The position numbers and the translations under genes are program-made. A DNA stretch of 53,061 nucleotides from Candidatus Chlorobium masyuteum (GTDB lineage: Bacteria > Bacteroidota > Chlorobiia > Chlorobiales > Chlorobiaceae), in the NCBI RefSeq assembly GCF_011601315.1, contig NZ_JAAORA010000010.1, forward strand, positions 1 through 53,061. Reading direction: 5' to 3'. Shown one piece after another: positions 27,008 through 36,978 of the stretch. The notes beneath the pieces were generated by a model. The model saw nothing but the letters and a program-made list of their open reading frames with translations. It was not told where the DNA came from and did no database searches. Each line of letters opens with the position of its first letter. Position 1 is the stretch's first letter.

Positions 27008-27559
27008 ATGAAAAAACAGATCTGGCTGGCGGCAGGAGTTGCATGCATGCTTTTCGCTCAACCCGCTACGGAAGCAAAGGCGGAAGTAAGTATTCATATC
27101 AGTGCGGGGGAGCGGGTTCCGGCTTTTGCTCTTGACAGGCGGCCAAGCTTTATTGCGCTGCCCGGTCGGGGATTTTCGGTGTCGGTAGGTATTCCCTATG
27201 ATATCATCTCTTTCGGAAATCTCTACTACATCTATCAGGACGGCTACTGGTACAACTCTCCGACCTATCGTGGTCCATGGGTCATTGTCAGGGATCACAA
27301 TCTTCCCTACGGGATCAGACGTCATCGCATGGATGATATAAGAAGATATCGTGACATCGAGTATCGCAGGTTTGACCGCCGCCATAACGACAATCGCAGG
27401 TTCGACAGAAATGGCCGGAACGACAGATACAATGATAACCGGGGTGTCGATCGCAACGACAACAGGTACAGTGAGAACCGTCAGGTGAACGGAAATGACC
27501 GGAATAATGATAATCGCCAGGGAGAGGGGAATAATCGAAACAACGATAACCGCCGTTAA
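27008..27559 (+). CDS. Secreted protein with Asn/Arg/Asp-rich tail
   Basis: This 183-residue protein has a signal peptide (MKKQIWLAAGVACMLFAQPA, cleavage near AKAEV), a folded segment of ~75 residues with YYIYQDGYWYNSPTYRGPW, a pattern met in small periplasmic YxW-type proteins, and then a ~75-residue tail of almost only N, D, R, G and Y (NDNRRFDRNGRNDRYNDNRG). The tail is low-complexity and probably disordered. Function is unknown. ATG 27008 is chosen over 26987 because AGGAA lies 8 nt upstream and a signal peptide starts there. A terminator follows. Confidence 0.7.
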   Translation: MKKQIWLAAGVACMLFAQPATEAKAEVSIHISAGERVPAFALDRRPSFIALPGRGFSVSVGIPYDIISFGNLYYIYQDGYWYNSPTYRGPWVIVRDHNLPYGIRRHRMDDIRRYRDIEYRRFDRRHNDNRRFDRNGRNDRYNDNRGVDRNDNRYSENRQVNGNDRNNDNRQGEGNNRNNDNRR

Positions 27560-27605
27560 GAGAGGGTAAACGATAACCGCGATGTGTTTACCTTTCTGAC
27601 AAGAG

Positions 27606-27636
27606 CAAAGGCCGGGCGGGTAGTCCCGGCTTTTTG
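27606..27636 (+). terminator. Terminator after the Asn/Arg-rich protein gene
   Basis: CAAAGGCCGGG pairs with CCCGGCTTTTTG around an 8-nt loop, ending in a T run. Confidence 0.8.
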
Positions 27637-27705
27637 TCATCCGGTTCCGGAGTGTAACTATTGAAAGGGTAAAGGGGTGTTAAACCAGATAAAAAAGGAG
27701 AGACC

Positions 27706-28299
27706 ATGAGACTTAAGGCACTCGGTATGGCGATACTTATGGTGTTTTTTGCGATGGAGGCAGGAGCTGAAAGCAACGTTGGAGCGTATAGTGTCGAGAC
27801 TGTTGAAGACCACGCAAGGGTAAAAAGTTTCAGGTATCAATCGTATGATGAGCGCTATCTGGACGCCGGGGATCAGGCTAACAGTGAACTACTCTCCCGC
27901 CAGAAAACAGACATGCTGCTCTCCCAGGTACCAAAAGGAGGAGCTGTAGTGGTTGAACTGCTTGGGGCTGAATGGAGAATGGCAAACGGAACCAACTGGA
28001 CCTTTATTATTGCCGACCGATCAGGCAACCTCCTTTTCCGCTCAAAAGGGCATAATTACATTGAGCCACCTCCGGCTTTTGAAACAACAAAAACCGTTGT
28101 TAAAACCCGTCACAGAGTGATCGTTAAACATGAAGAGCGAGCGGTAGCTCCGGAAAAGACTGCTTTTGGCGACCGGGTCTTTGTTGTCAATGATACCATA
28201 GAGATACCTGTTGCTCTGCCTGCAACCTTCAAAGTCATTGTTCTTGACAACATCAATAATAAACGCTGTACCTGGGTGTTGACGAAAACAGGATATTAA
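27706..28299 (+). CDS. Secreted protein of unknown function
   Basis: This 197-residue protein starts with a signal peptide (MRLKALGMAILMVFFAMEAG, cleavage near GAES). The mature part has beta-strand-like segments such as GAVVVELLGAEWRMANGTNW and TFIIADRSGNLLFRSKGHNY, and ends in FKVIVLDNINNKRCTWVLTK. I do not recognise the family. The ribosome site is AAAAGGAGAGACC. The gene follows the terminator at 27606 by 70 bp and ends 5 bp before the convergent queD-like gene. Its location should be periplasm or outer surface. Confidence 0.65.
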   Translation: MRLKALGMAILMVFFAMEAGAESNVGAYSVETVEDHARVKSFRYQSYDERYLDAGDQANSELLSRQKTDMLLSQVPKGGAVVVELLGAEWRMANGTNWTFIIADRSGNLLFRSKGHNYIEPPPAFETTKTVVKTRHRVIVKHEERAVAPEKTAFGDRVFVVNDTIEIPVALPATFKVIVLDNINNKRCTWVLTKTGY

Positions 28300-28304
28300 C
28301 CCGG

Positions 28305-28733
28305 TTATTCCCCTTCGTACTCTGCCCAGTTATTCGGAGTCTCGTACCAGCGGATCTGTTTGAGTGCAACTCCTTCCGGCAGGTTACAGCGGATCTGATT
28401 GAAGGCCCATTTTGCCAGACACTCGGCTGTAGGCGGTTCTTCGGTTACAAGAACCCGCGAATTGCGTTTCAGAATAAAGTCGAGATCTTCATGGTCATGC
28501 TTCCATACCGCAAATCCGTGATCGAGTTTGTCGTGGATATGCTCCACCATAACCTCTTTCAGAAACTTGAAATCCATCACCATCCCTTCCTCTCCGTCAC
28601 CCTCCCGGTCGATCAGCCTCCCTTCGACGGTGGCAACAACCACACCACGGTGGCCGTGCAGCTGATTGCAGAATGAAAAGCTGTTGGGCAGTGTATGGCC
28701 GTAATCAATCTCGATTTTTCGTGAAATACGCAT
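28305..28733 (-). CDS. queD: 6-carboxytetrahydropterin synthase / PTPS family
   Basis: This 142-residue protein belongs to the 6-pyruvoyl-tetrahydropterin synthase fold. The zinc ligands are visible as H13 (DYGHTL), H26 and H28 (QLHGHRG), with C22 as the expected catalytic cysteine in SFCNQLHGH. The blocks EGMVMDFKFLKEVM and KLDHGF match the family. In bacteria this enzyme usually makes the 6-carboxytetrahydropterin of queuosine and archaeosine-type synthesis, but related proteins serve folate or biopterin routes, so the gene symbol is the best guess. It is transcribed opposite to its left neighbour and stands alone. Confidence 0.85.
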   Translation of the reverse strand: MRISRKIEIDYGHTLPNSFSFCNQLHGHRGVVVATVEGRLIDREGDGEEGMVMDFKFLKEVMVEHIHDKLDHGFAVWKHDHEDLDFILKRNSRVLVTEEPPTAECLAKWAFNQIRCNLPEGVALKQIRWYETPNNWAEYEGE

Positions 28734-29057
28734 CGGGTTGGTAAAAAGATTCTCTTTTTCTTTTTCTCTGTAGCATGCAAAGTGTACGCAAAAAAATGGT
28801 TTTTAGCGAATCTTCCCGTATTGTGCGTTTATTCTGCATGCAGGTAAATGCTTAATTCGCCATAAGAGGTTTCCATTCAGGTTTTGGTGCGTAAAACCCC
28901 TGTTTTTTTATAACTTCAGGAGCTGTAGCTGTTTCGGCCATGAACCTTTTGTGAGAGCAGGCGGTAGTACAGTAGGGCAGCGCTTATTTACTCCCGGTGT
29001 CGGAAAACCCGGGATTTCCGGAATTATTTATTGCGGTACGGAGCCGCATGTATACCT
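28734..29057. other. Gene-free interval between queD and cysE
   Basis: The two flanking genes are divergent, so the interval must hold both promoters, but no clear -35/-10 pair stands out. It contains the palindrome CTGCATGCAG near 28835 and a TCCCGG/CCGGGA inverted repeat near 28993-29014, about 45 bp before cysE. I see no RNA gene. Confidence 0.4.
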
Positions 29058-29852
29058 ATGGCAGCAGACATTAAACAGATCTGGTCGGAAATTGTCCGGG
29101 AGGCTGCGAGCGAGTGCCTTCGTGATCCTGAAATAAAGATTTTTCTTGAGCAGCATATTTTGCGCTTTGATGATTTCGGCTCATCGCTGGCAATGCTGCT
29201 CTCCGTAAAGCTTGGTTCCAAGCATTTTCCTCCGCCGGTCTTGCAGGGGCTTTTTGATCAGTTTTATCGTCAGTGCCCTGAGCAGGTCGAGTATGCGGTA
29301 TATGATCTTGAGGCAACGCAGCAGCGTGATCCTGCGGCGGTACACTATTTTGAGATCATGCTCTTTCTGAAAGGGTATCAGGCACTACAGGCCTACCGGC
29401 TGGCACACTGGTTATGGATGCAGGGGCGCAAGACCATGGCCTATTTTATCCAGAATCGAATGTCGGAGGTTTTTGCTGTTGATATTCATCCGGCGGCAGT
29501 GATCGGAAAAGGTATTTTTCTTGATCATGCAACCAGCCTTGTTATTGGTGAAACGGCAGTTGTTGATGATAATGTGTCGCTCCTCCATGAGGTGACGCTT
29601 GGCGGGACCGGCAAGGAGAGCGGCGACCGCCATCCGAAGGTACACAGGTCGGTAATGATCGGCGCCGGAGCAAAGATTCTCGGTAATGTTGTAATCGGAG
29701 AAGGTTCAAAGGTCGGGGCCGGAAGTGTGGTTCTTGATGATGTTCCGCCGCACTACACGGTTGTCGGCGTTCCGGCCCAGATTGTCGGTAAAACAGAGGT
29801 GCAGGAGCCCGCTCTCGATATGAACCAGAGAGTTGATCCGGCCAAACCCTGA
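29058..29852 (+). CDS. cysE: Serine O-acetyltransferase
   Basis: This 264-residue enzyme makes O-acetylserine for cysteine synthesis. The helical N-terminal part (VREAASECLRDPEIKIFLEQ) is followed by the left-handed hexapeptide beta helix: VDIHPAAVIGKGIFLDHATS, LVIGETAVVDDNVSLLHEVT, LGGTGKESGDRHPKV and GAGAKILGNVVIGEGSKVGA, with the catalytic D/H pair in FLDHAT and RHPKV. The start ATG 29058 (MAADIKQIW) is preferred over upstream non-ATG codons. Green sulfur bacteria feed sulfide directly into this route. It converges on aroC 28 bp away. Confidence 0.94.
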   Translation: MAADIKQIWSEIVREAASECLRDPEIKIFLEQHILRFDDFGSSLAMLLSVKLGSKHFPPPVLQGLFDQFYRQCPEQVEYAVYDLEATQQRDPAAVHYFEIMLFLKGYQALQAYRLAHWLWMQGRKTMAYFIQNRMSEVFAVDIHPAAVIGKGIFLDHATSLVIGETAVVDDNVSLLHEVTLGGTGKESGDRHPKVHRSVMIGAGAKILGNVVIGEGSKVGAGSVVLDDVPPHYTVVGVPAQIVGKTEVQEPALDMNQRVDPAKP

Positions 29853-29880
29853 ATACGTTCAGGGCACCCCCCAGGGAAAC

Positions 29881-31074
29881 TCAGGCCCGGAAGGTGTTCA
29901 GTATACTCTCCCTGTACCGTTCCAGCCGTTCCCTGATCTCCTCAAGATGATCCCCTCCGAGTTTTTCAAGCAGGGCGTTGGCTATGACCGGTGCCACAAC
30001 CGCTTCTGCCACCACTCCTGCTGCAGGGACTGCGCAGGTATCACTGCGTTCAAAGCGTGAAAGCGTCGGTTGCAGTGTTTCAAGATCAAAGGATTGAAGG
30101 GGAGTGACCAGCGAAGAGATCGGCTTCATCGCGGCCCGAAGATGAATGGTCTGTCCGCTTGACATGCTTCCTTCGAGTCCGCCTGCCCGGTTGGTTTTTC
30201 TCTGAACTCCGTTTTCCCCGGAAAGGTGAAATTCGTCGTGTACCTGTGAACCGGGTTTCCTGGCGTTTTCAAATGCCGTTCCTATCTCCACGCCCTTGAT
30301 GGCCTGGATGGAGATGATTGCGGCAGCAAGCGCCGCATCAAGCCGCCGGTCGTGCTGGACATAAGAGCCAAATCCCGGGGGCACTCCTGTGATGAAAATC
30401 TCGATGATTCCCCCAAGGGTGTCTCCGTGCTCTTTTGCTGCGTCTATTGCGGCAAGAGCGGCGGTTTCTGCCTGCCTGTCGAGCATTCGTACCGGTGAGC
30501 GGTCAGCCTCTGCTGAAACCGTTTCTGCTCCTTTTTCGAGGAGCGACGCAAGCTGTGGATGGAGTGCCGGTTCCGATGCCGGGCCGATGGCTGAAATATA
30601 GCTGCCGATCTCTATACCGAGTGAACGGAGAAAGAGGCGGGCAAGGGTTCCCGAGGCAACCCGTGCGGCAGTTTCACGTGCCGAAGAGCGTTCGATAACC
30701 GGACGGATATCGTCAAAACCATACTTGATCCGTCCTGCCAGATCGGCATGGCCCGGTCGTGGAATGGTGATTTTTGCCGGTGTCGCATCAGGTTTTTCAA
30801 ACTGGGCCATTGTTGTTGTCCAGTTCTCCCAGTCGCGGTTTCTGATGACCAGTGTTACCGGTGAACCGATGGTTTTGCCGAACCGTACACCGGAGAGCAC
30901 TTCAGCCTTGTCGGTCTCGATTTTCATCCGTCCGCCCCGCCCGTGTCCCTGCTGGCGGCGTGCCAGTTGTGCGTTGATCTCTTCCGGTGTTACCGGAACG
31001 CCTGCGGGCAGCCCTTCGACTATTGCCGAAAGAGCGGGGCCGTGGGATTCGCCGGATGTCAGGTATCGTATCAT
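29881..31074 (-). CDS. aroC: Chorismate synthase
   Basis: This 397-residue enzyme converts 5-enolpyruvylshikimate 3-phosphate to chorismate with reduced FMN. Conserved blocks are GESHGPALSAIVEGLPAG, RRQQGHGRGGRMKIETD, RPGHADLAGRIKYGFDDIRP with RSSARETAARVA, and AAMKPISSL. The start ATG 31074 (MIRYLTSGESHGP) is the standard N-terminus; the frame stays open a little upstream. It feeds trpE elsewhere in the window. A strong terminator separates it from hemB upstream. Confidence 0.96.
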   Translation of the reverse strand: MIRYLTSGESHGPALSAIVEGLPAGVPVTPEEINAQLARRQQGHGRGGRMKIETDKAEVLSGVRFGKTIGSPVTLVIRNRDWENWTTTMAQFEKPDATPAKITIPRPGHADLAGRIKYGFDDIRPVIERSSARETAARVASGTLARLFLRSLGIEIGSYISAIGPASEPALHPQLASLLEKGAETVSAEADRSPVRMLDRQAETAALAAIDAAKEHGDTLGGIIEIFITGVPPGFGSYVQHDRRLDAALAAAIISIQAIKGVEIGTAFENARKPGSQVHDEFHLSGENGVQRKTNRAGGLEGSMSSGQTIHLRAAMKPISSLVTPLQSFDLETLQPTLSRFERSDTCAVPAAGVVAEAVVAPVIANALLEKLGGDHLEEIRERLERYRESILNTFRA

Positions 31075-31164
31075 ACTATTGAAAAATCTATTACGAGCTT
31101 TGATTGTTGCAAGCCATTTACCGTTCACTCAAACGGTGCACTGCGATTTAATTGAAATTCAAGA

Positions 31165-31203
31165 GAAAGCCCGGCTGTATCCTCATTGTACAGCCGGGCT
31201 TTC
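31165..31203 (-). terminator. Terminator between hemB and aroC
   Basis: GAAAGCCCGGCTGTA and TACAGCCGGGCTTTC form a perfect 15-bp stem with a 9-nt loop, located 30 bp after the hemB stop. T-rich bases on the minus-strand side are short (CTTTCTCTT), so termination is likely but not certain. Confidence 0.75.
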
Positions 31204-31232
31204 GTATTCGGATTTGAACGTTACCAAAAGGC

Positions 31233-32568
<1,336 letters not shown>

Positions 32569-33570
32569 ATGAGCAAGCATGCAGTGAACAGTGGTCTTAT
32601 CCATGAATTACGGATACCCATTCAGACTCAGCCGGTAACTCGGCTGCCGATACAGCGGAGTATCAAACGGACCAAAAAAGAGCCGGGCGTTCTTACCCAT
32701 AATCCGGGAAAAAAAGCATTCACCCTTTTTTTTAACGGGGATAATCTTCCTGTTGAGGCAACAACTCTTCAGGCTGTTTCTGTTGACTCCGTTGAAGAGG
32801 CCTCAGAGTATCTGCTGCTCCTTGGTGAAACATGCGAGATTTATCTCTCTGTAGAATATCGTATCGACAATCCGGAACTCTATGCTTCACTCAGATCCCT
32901 CTCCTATCCCTCTCTGAGTGATTGGCCATCCCTTGCTGTTGAGAGGGCTGTCTTTTTGATGCAGAAGCTCCCTTTTGACCTGAAAAGCCTCGTAAAGAGT
33001 CCTATTGCCATAACCTCGGATGATCAGTTGCCCGGGAGGATCGACCAGAAATTTGTGCATAAAAAAAACAAAGCCAATGTTCTCGTTTCAGAGATCTTTT
33101 CTGCCGGAAAGCTGATCTATTTCAATATGCTTGACGATACTGATGAGCTGATTTTCGATCATGCTTCGGACCATGTACAGGGAATGCTGATGCTTGAAGC
33201 TTTGAGGCAGGGGGCAGTCGCCATGACACATATTCTGGGGCTCTCTTTTGACGGACAACTTGCGCTGCTGAACTATAATACTAATTTTTTTCATTATCTT
33301 GAGCGGGACACTCCGGTTGTGCTCCGGGCGTTTGGCAGTTTTGCCCGGGACGAGAAATCTGAAGACAGGAATATTACGGTCTATATCCAGGTGATGCAGT
33401 GGGGGAAGGTTTGCGCTGACGCTACCCTGACCGCCTGTGCTTTCGGGAGTACCCAGCGGTACCAGCAGCAGAAAGAGCGGATTGAAAAAATATCATCAAG
33501 AAGCAAAATGCAGTTCAAAGCAAAAGTCAGCAGGATTCATGAAGTTCAATCTACTCTGAAATGCGCGTAG
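32569..33570 (+). CDS. AfsA-type A-factor biosynthesis hotdog protein
   Basis: This 333-residue protein shows the AfsA signature (PF03756): KFVHKKNKANVLVSEIFSAG at 161-180 matches the conserved vHk....vlvs block, and GMLMLEALRQGAVAMTHI at 205-222 matches the lllEalRQ block. A second hotdog-like unit follows (NTNFFHYLERDTPVVLRAFG), as in AfsA, which joins two hotdog folds. In Streptomyces AfsA condenses a beta-ketoacyl chain with dihydroxyacetone phosphate to start gamma-butyrolactone signals. Whether this relative does so is inference. It overlaps the next gene by 10 bp. ATG 32569 follows a good ribosome site. Confidence 0.75.
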   Translation: MSKHAVNSGLIHELRIPIQTQPVTRLPIQRSIKRTKKEPGVLTHNPGKKAFTLFFNGDNLPVEATTLQAVSVDSVEEASEYLLLLGETCEIYLSVEYRIDNPELYASLRSLSYPSLSDWPSLAVERAVFLMQKLPFDLKSLVKSPIAITSDDQLPGRIDQKFVHKKNKANVLVSEIFSAGKLIYFNMLDDTDELIFDHASDHVQGMLMLEALRQGAVAMTHILGLSFDGQLALLNYNTNFFHYLERDTPVVLRAFGSFARDEKSEDRNITVYIQVMQWGKVCADATLTACAFGSTQRYQQQKERIEKISSRSKMQFKAKVSRIHEVQSTLKCA

Positions 33571-34874
33571 CCGTAGTCGGAGGAGGGATTTCAGGGATTG
33601 CTGCCGCTTTTTACCTTACCCGGCGCAATATCAAGGTCGATCTCTACGAAGCTGAAGAGCGTATAGGCGGCAGGATCGGCAGTGAATTGCTGAATGGCCG
33701 CTGGCTTGATTTCGGAGGCAAGAATGTCGGTAAAAATTACCGCCTTTTCCGTGACTTTGTTGGCGCATGCGGTTTGCATGATTATGAGTATTTCGGTTTC
33801 AATACATCGCAGATTGTTGACGGAAAGGTTGTCAAAATCAACAAGGAGGGGGCGAAACTGCTCAACACCCTCCGCTTTATGCGTTTATGCGGTCTTGACG
33901 GCATCCGGAAGCTTTATCCGCATGTTCAGGCCATTCAGAAGGACCGCAGCGAGGGAGTACTCAACAGTGACTATTTCATCAGAGTTGCTGAACAGTATGA
34001 CCACCTCTCACTGGCCGGTTATTTGAAAGAGCCCTGTGTAAGTCATGTTGTAAGGCCGGTTACCGTTCGCATGAATGGTGCGGAGCCGGATGAGTGTTAT
34101 CCGGGAAATTTCGGATCAAACCTCGCTCTTGTGCTCGACAGCTATGAGCAGTTGAAAACCGGCATGCATGGAATGCTCGATGCCTTTCAGGATTTTGCTG
34201 TAAATGGTTCGCTCCGTATTCTTTCCGGCCACAGGGTCACGTCACTTTCCCGCGATCCGGGCTCACCGCTCATCAAGCTGGGTTACCTGCATGAAGGTGT
34301 TGCCGGAACGGCAGCGTATGATCGTGTAATTTCCGCACTGCCTGCCATCCGGTTGAGTGTGCTTCTTGATTCTCTGCTGCCGGATGCTTCAGCCCTGCTC
34401 CGGAAAGTCCGGTATTATCCTGTAGCGATTGCCATTGTGAAATACCATCGTGCGGTTTTTACCTCATCGCAGCGTGCCATGGTGTTCGACCACACCTATC
34501 CGCTGAGTAATGCCGGAGCATACGGTATCAATGATCTGGATCTGGTGCGTTATACCTTTAGCGGAAGGGTAGCGCGTTCGGTTATTTCAGGCTCCTCGGT
34601 TCCTGAAGAGGTTATCTCCCTCGGTGAGAAAATTGCCGGACCATGGTTTACCATCAGCGACAACAAAAGAGAGTCCTTTGCATACCGCTATATCGCTGAA
34701 GGATTGTGTGCCTATTCGCCTATGCATCACCGGCTGCTTCATGAGATTGATCAAAAGCTTGATCAGTTTGCCGGATTCGGCGCAACCGGCGATTATCGAC
34801 GGGGAGCCTCTATCGAAGCATGCTTCAGGGCTGCCGGCGAGTGCGTTGACAAACTACTTGACGGAGTGCATTGA
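33561..34874 (+). CDS. FAD-dependent amine-oxidase-like oxidoreductase
   Basis: This 437-residue protein begins with the dinucleotide fold VAVVGGGISGIAAAFYLTRR and has YEAEERIGGRIGSE, the second conserved block of flavin amine oxidases, phytoene desaturases and protoporphyrinogen oxidases (PF01593). The closing motif ASIEACFRAAGECVDKLL resembles the C-terminal FAD contact G..G.A..SG. No secretion signal is present. It lies inside a coupled operon: ATG 33561 is within the end of the AfsA-like gene and its TGA overlaps the next start. The likely job is oxidation or desaturation of the product made by the AfsA-like enzyme; substrate unknown. Confidence 0.8.
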   Translation: MRVAVVGGGISGIAAAFYLTRRNIKVDLYEAEERIGGRIGSELLNGRWLDFGGKNVGKNYRLFRDFVGACGLHDYEYFGFNTSQIVDGKVVKINKEGAKLLNTLRFMRLCGLDGIRKLYPHVQAIQKDRSEGVLNSDYFIRVAEQYDHLSLAGYLKEPCVSHVVRPVTVRMNGAEPDECYPGNFGSNLALVLDSYEQLKTGMHGMLDAFQDFAVNGSLRILSGHRVTSLSRDPGSPLIKLGYLHEGVAGTAAYDRVISALPAIRLSVLLDSLLPDASALLRKVRYYPVAIAIVKYHRAVFTSSQRAMVFDHTYPLSNAGAYGINDLDLVRYTFSGRVARSVISGSSVPEEVISLGEKIAGPWFTISDNKRESFAYRYIAEGLCAYSPMHHRLLHEIDQKLDQFAGFGATGDYRRGASIEACFRAAGECVDKLLDGVH

Positions 34875-36952
34875 AGCTGTTATCCTACATAAAAAAGAGT
34901 ATCAGGGAAGGCACCCAGGTATCAAAATTCAATACCCTTGCTGCCGCTTTGCTTGGTGCACCGGCTCATTTCTTTTTTTACTTCACCTTCAAGTACGGAT
35001 TTCATCTTCCTTATGAAAATTTCACCCTTCGTCTGATTGCAACCCTTCTCTGTCTTTCCGTGTTATTCAAAGACCGATTTCCTGAATTTATAAATCGTAA
35101 TTTCCCCTGGTTCTGGCACGCTTTTCTCATTTTTGTTCTCCCCTTTATTTTTACGGTCAATCTTGTCATGAATAATTTCCATGAGCTCTGGCTCTACTGG
35201 GAAATTTTCATGCTCTTTGTGTTGATATCGTTTGTGCCCAACTGGCTGATGTTTCTCATCGACCTCATTATCGGTGTTGCCGGTGCCATTCTCTTATATT
35301 TTCTCTCGGTACCTCACATTGAACTCCATCCGACCTTCAATATTCCCCTTTATGCCATTGTAATCACCTTTACCATTGTTGCCGGTATCGGGTTCAGCTA
35401 CAGTAACAAAAAAGGGATAATGGCTCTCGAAAGAAACAATGCCCTGCAGGCTCTTGCCGGGGGAATCGCTCATGAGATGCGCAATCCTCTCGGGCAGATA
35501 CGCTATAATTTTGATGCCATTCAGCAGGAGCTTCCGTTCTATCATCCCGAGAGTGATTTTTCTTCGATTCCGGTCAGCGGTGTCGAACGAATCTATCAAC
35601 GGGTTGCCCAGGGGCAGATGGCCGTTAACCGGGGTATACAGGTTATTGAGATGATTCTTGAAGAGGTGAAGGATAGCGCCTCTTCAAAGAGCACCTTTTC
35701 CTTTTATTCCATATCTGCGGTCACTCATAAGGCGCTTGATGAGTACAGTTATGAATCGGAGGAGGAGCGTCAGAAAGTGCATTTTCAGGACGGGGAAGAC
35801 TTTATGTTTCGGGGTGCGGAGAACATGTTCATCTTTGTGCTCTTTAATCTCATCCTCAATGCGCTCTATTTTTTACGATCATTTCCCGGCGGTCGTATTG
35901 ATATTCGCCTGCAGCCCGGAGAGAGTCTGAACAGGCTTTATGTAAGGGACAACGGCCCGGGTGTCTCATCGGAAAATCTCGGAAAACTGTTTGATCCGTT
36001 TTTTACCTCAGGAAGAAAGGGCGGAACCGGTCTTGGTCTTGCCTTCTGCAAACGGGTTATGCGCTCTTTCGGCGGAGATATTATATGCAACTCTGTGCAT
36101 GGTGAGTTTACCGAATTTGTGTTGAGTTTTCCCGTGCTTGCCGACTCTGAAATTGCCGACTATGAGGCGTTGCTCTACACGGAAAGCCGTCTCTCTTTAT
36201 CAGGGAAGCGCTTTCTTCTGGCAGATGATAACCCTGAGATTCTTGCCATGATCCGCCGCTATCTTCTTCCTCTTGGAGTTGATATTGATGAGGCATTCAC
36301 CGGCAGTGAGGTTATGGAGATGATTGAATCGGAACGATATGATCTGCTGCTTGTCGACCTTAATCTGCCGGTTCTTGATGCTTTTGAGCTTGCATACAGA
36401 ATCAGGGGAAGCGGTAAACATCTGCCGGTAGTCGCCTATACTGCAGAGCCTTCGTATATTCTCCTTGGAAGGGCGGAAAAGTCAGGCATACAGGGACTGC
36501 TCTCTCTGCCGATTGCGCTTGCCGATCTTTTGCATCTGGTGACAGCATCCATCAAGGAAAATCCGGCGATACTGCAGGGCTCACTTGGCGGCAAAACGCT
36601 GCTCGTGGTTGATGATTCCGCAGTTAACCGCATGATTATCAGAAACATCCTTCAGAAGTTCCGTTTAACGATTGTTGAGGCGGTAAATGGTCAGGAAGCG
36701 ATGGATACGCTTGAAAACCATCACTGCGATCTGATGCTGATGGATCTGCAGATGCCTGTTCTTGACGGTCTTGAAACGGCAAAGCGCATCCGTTCAGGAC
36801 AATGGGATTACAGAAATATCCCTATCATTGGCATGAGCGGGAACTCGGATCCGGAAACTGTTCAGCATGCCATGCTCTCGGGAATGAACGATTATCTCCT
36901 CAAACCTCTTGACAACAGGCTGCTCTTGAAGAAAGTCGTTGCTCTGATATGA
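34871..36952 (+). CDS. Membrane hybrid histidine kinase, CqsS/LqsS-like
   Basis: This 693-residue protein has about six membrane segments in residues 20-175, the phospho-acceptor HEMRNP with H201, an HATPase domain (NLILNALYF, DNGPGVSSENLGKLFDPFFT, GGTGLGLAFCKRV) and two receiver domains (about 443-560 and 573-693). The second receiver carries the full set VVDDS, MDLQMP, K near the end (LKPLDN). The N-terminal part with YENFTLRLIATLL and LFKDRFPEF resembles CqsS, the Vibrio CAI-1 receptor, and the end RNIPIIGMSGN...GMNDYLLKP does too; this rests on my memory of that family. TTG 34871 overlaps the upstream stop (TTGA), so the kinase is translationally coupled to the enzyme genes. Confidence 0.82.
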   Translation: MKLLSYIKKSIREGTQVSKFNTLAAALLGAPAHFFFYFTFKYGFHLPYENFTLRLIATLLCLSVLFKDRFPEFINRNFPWFWHAFLIFVLPFIFTVNLVMNNFHELWLYWEIFMLFVLISFVPNWLMFLIDLIIGVAGAILLYFLSVPHIELHPTFNIPLYAIVITFTIVAGIGFSYSNKKGIMALERNNALQALAGGIAHEMRNPLGQIRYNFDAIQQELPFYHPESDFSSIPVSGVERIYQRVAQGQMAVNRGIQVIEMILEEVKDSASSKSTFSFYSISAVTHKALDEYSYESEEERQKVHFQDGEDFMFRGAENMFIFVLFNLILNALYFLRSFPGGRIDIRLQPGESLNRLYVRDNGPGVSSENLGKLFDPFFTSGRKGGTGLGLAFCKRVMRSFGGDIICNSVHGEFTEFVLSFPVLADSEIADYEALLYTESRLSLSGKRFLLADDNPEILAMIRRYLLPLGVDIDEAFTGSEVMEMIESERYDLLLVDLNLPVLDAFELAYRIRGSGKHLPVVAYTAEPSYILLGRAEKSGIQGLLSLPIALADLLHLVTASIKENPAILQGSLGGKTLLVVDDSAVNRMIIRNILQKFRLTIVEAVNGQEAMDTLENHHCDLMLMDLQMPVLDGLETAKRIRSGQWDYRNIPIIGMSGNSDPETVQHAMLSGMNDYLLKPLDNRLLLKKVVALI

Positions 36953-36978
36953 ATCTGACCGGGGCGCGGGATCTCTCT

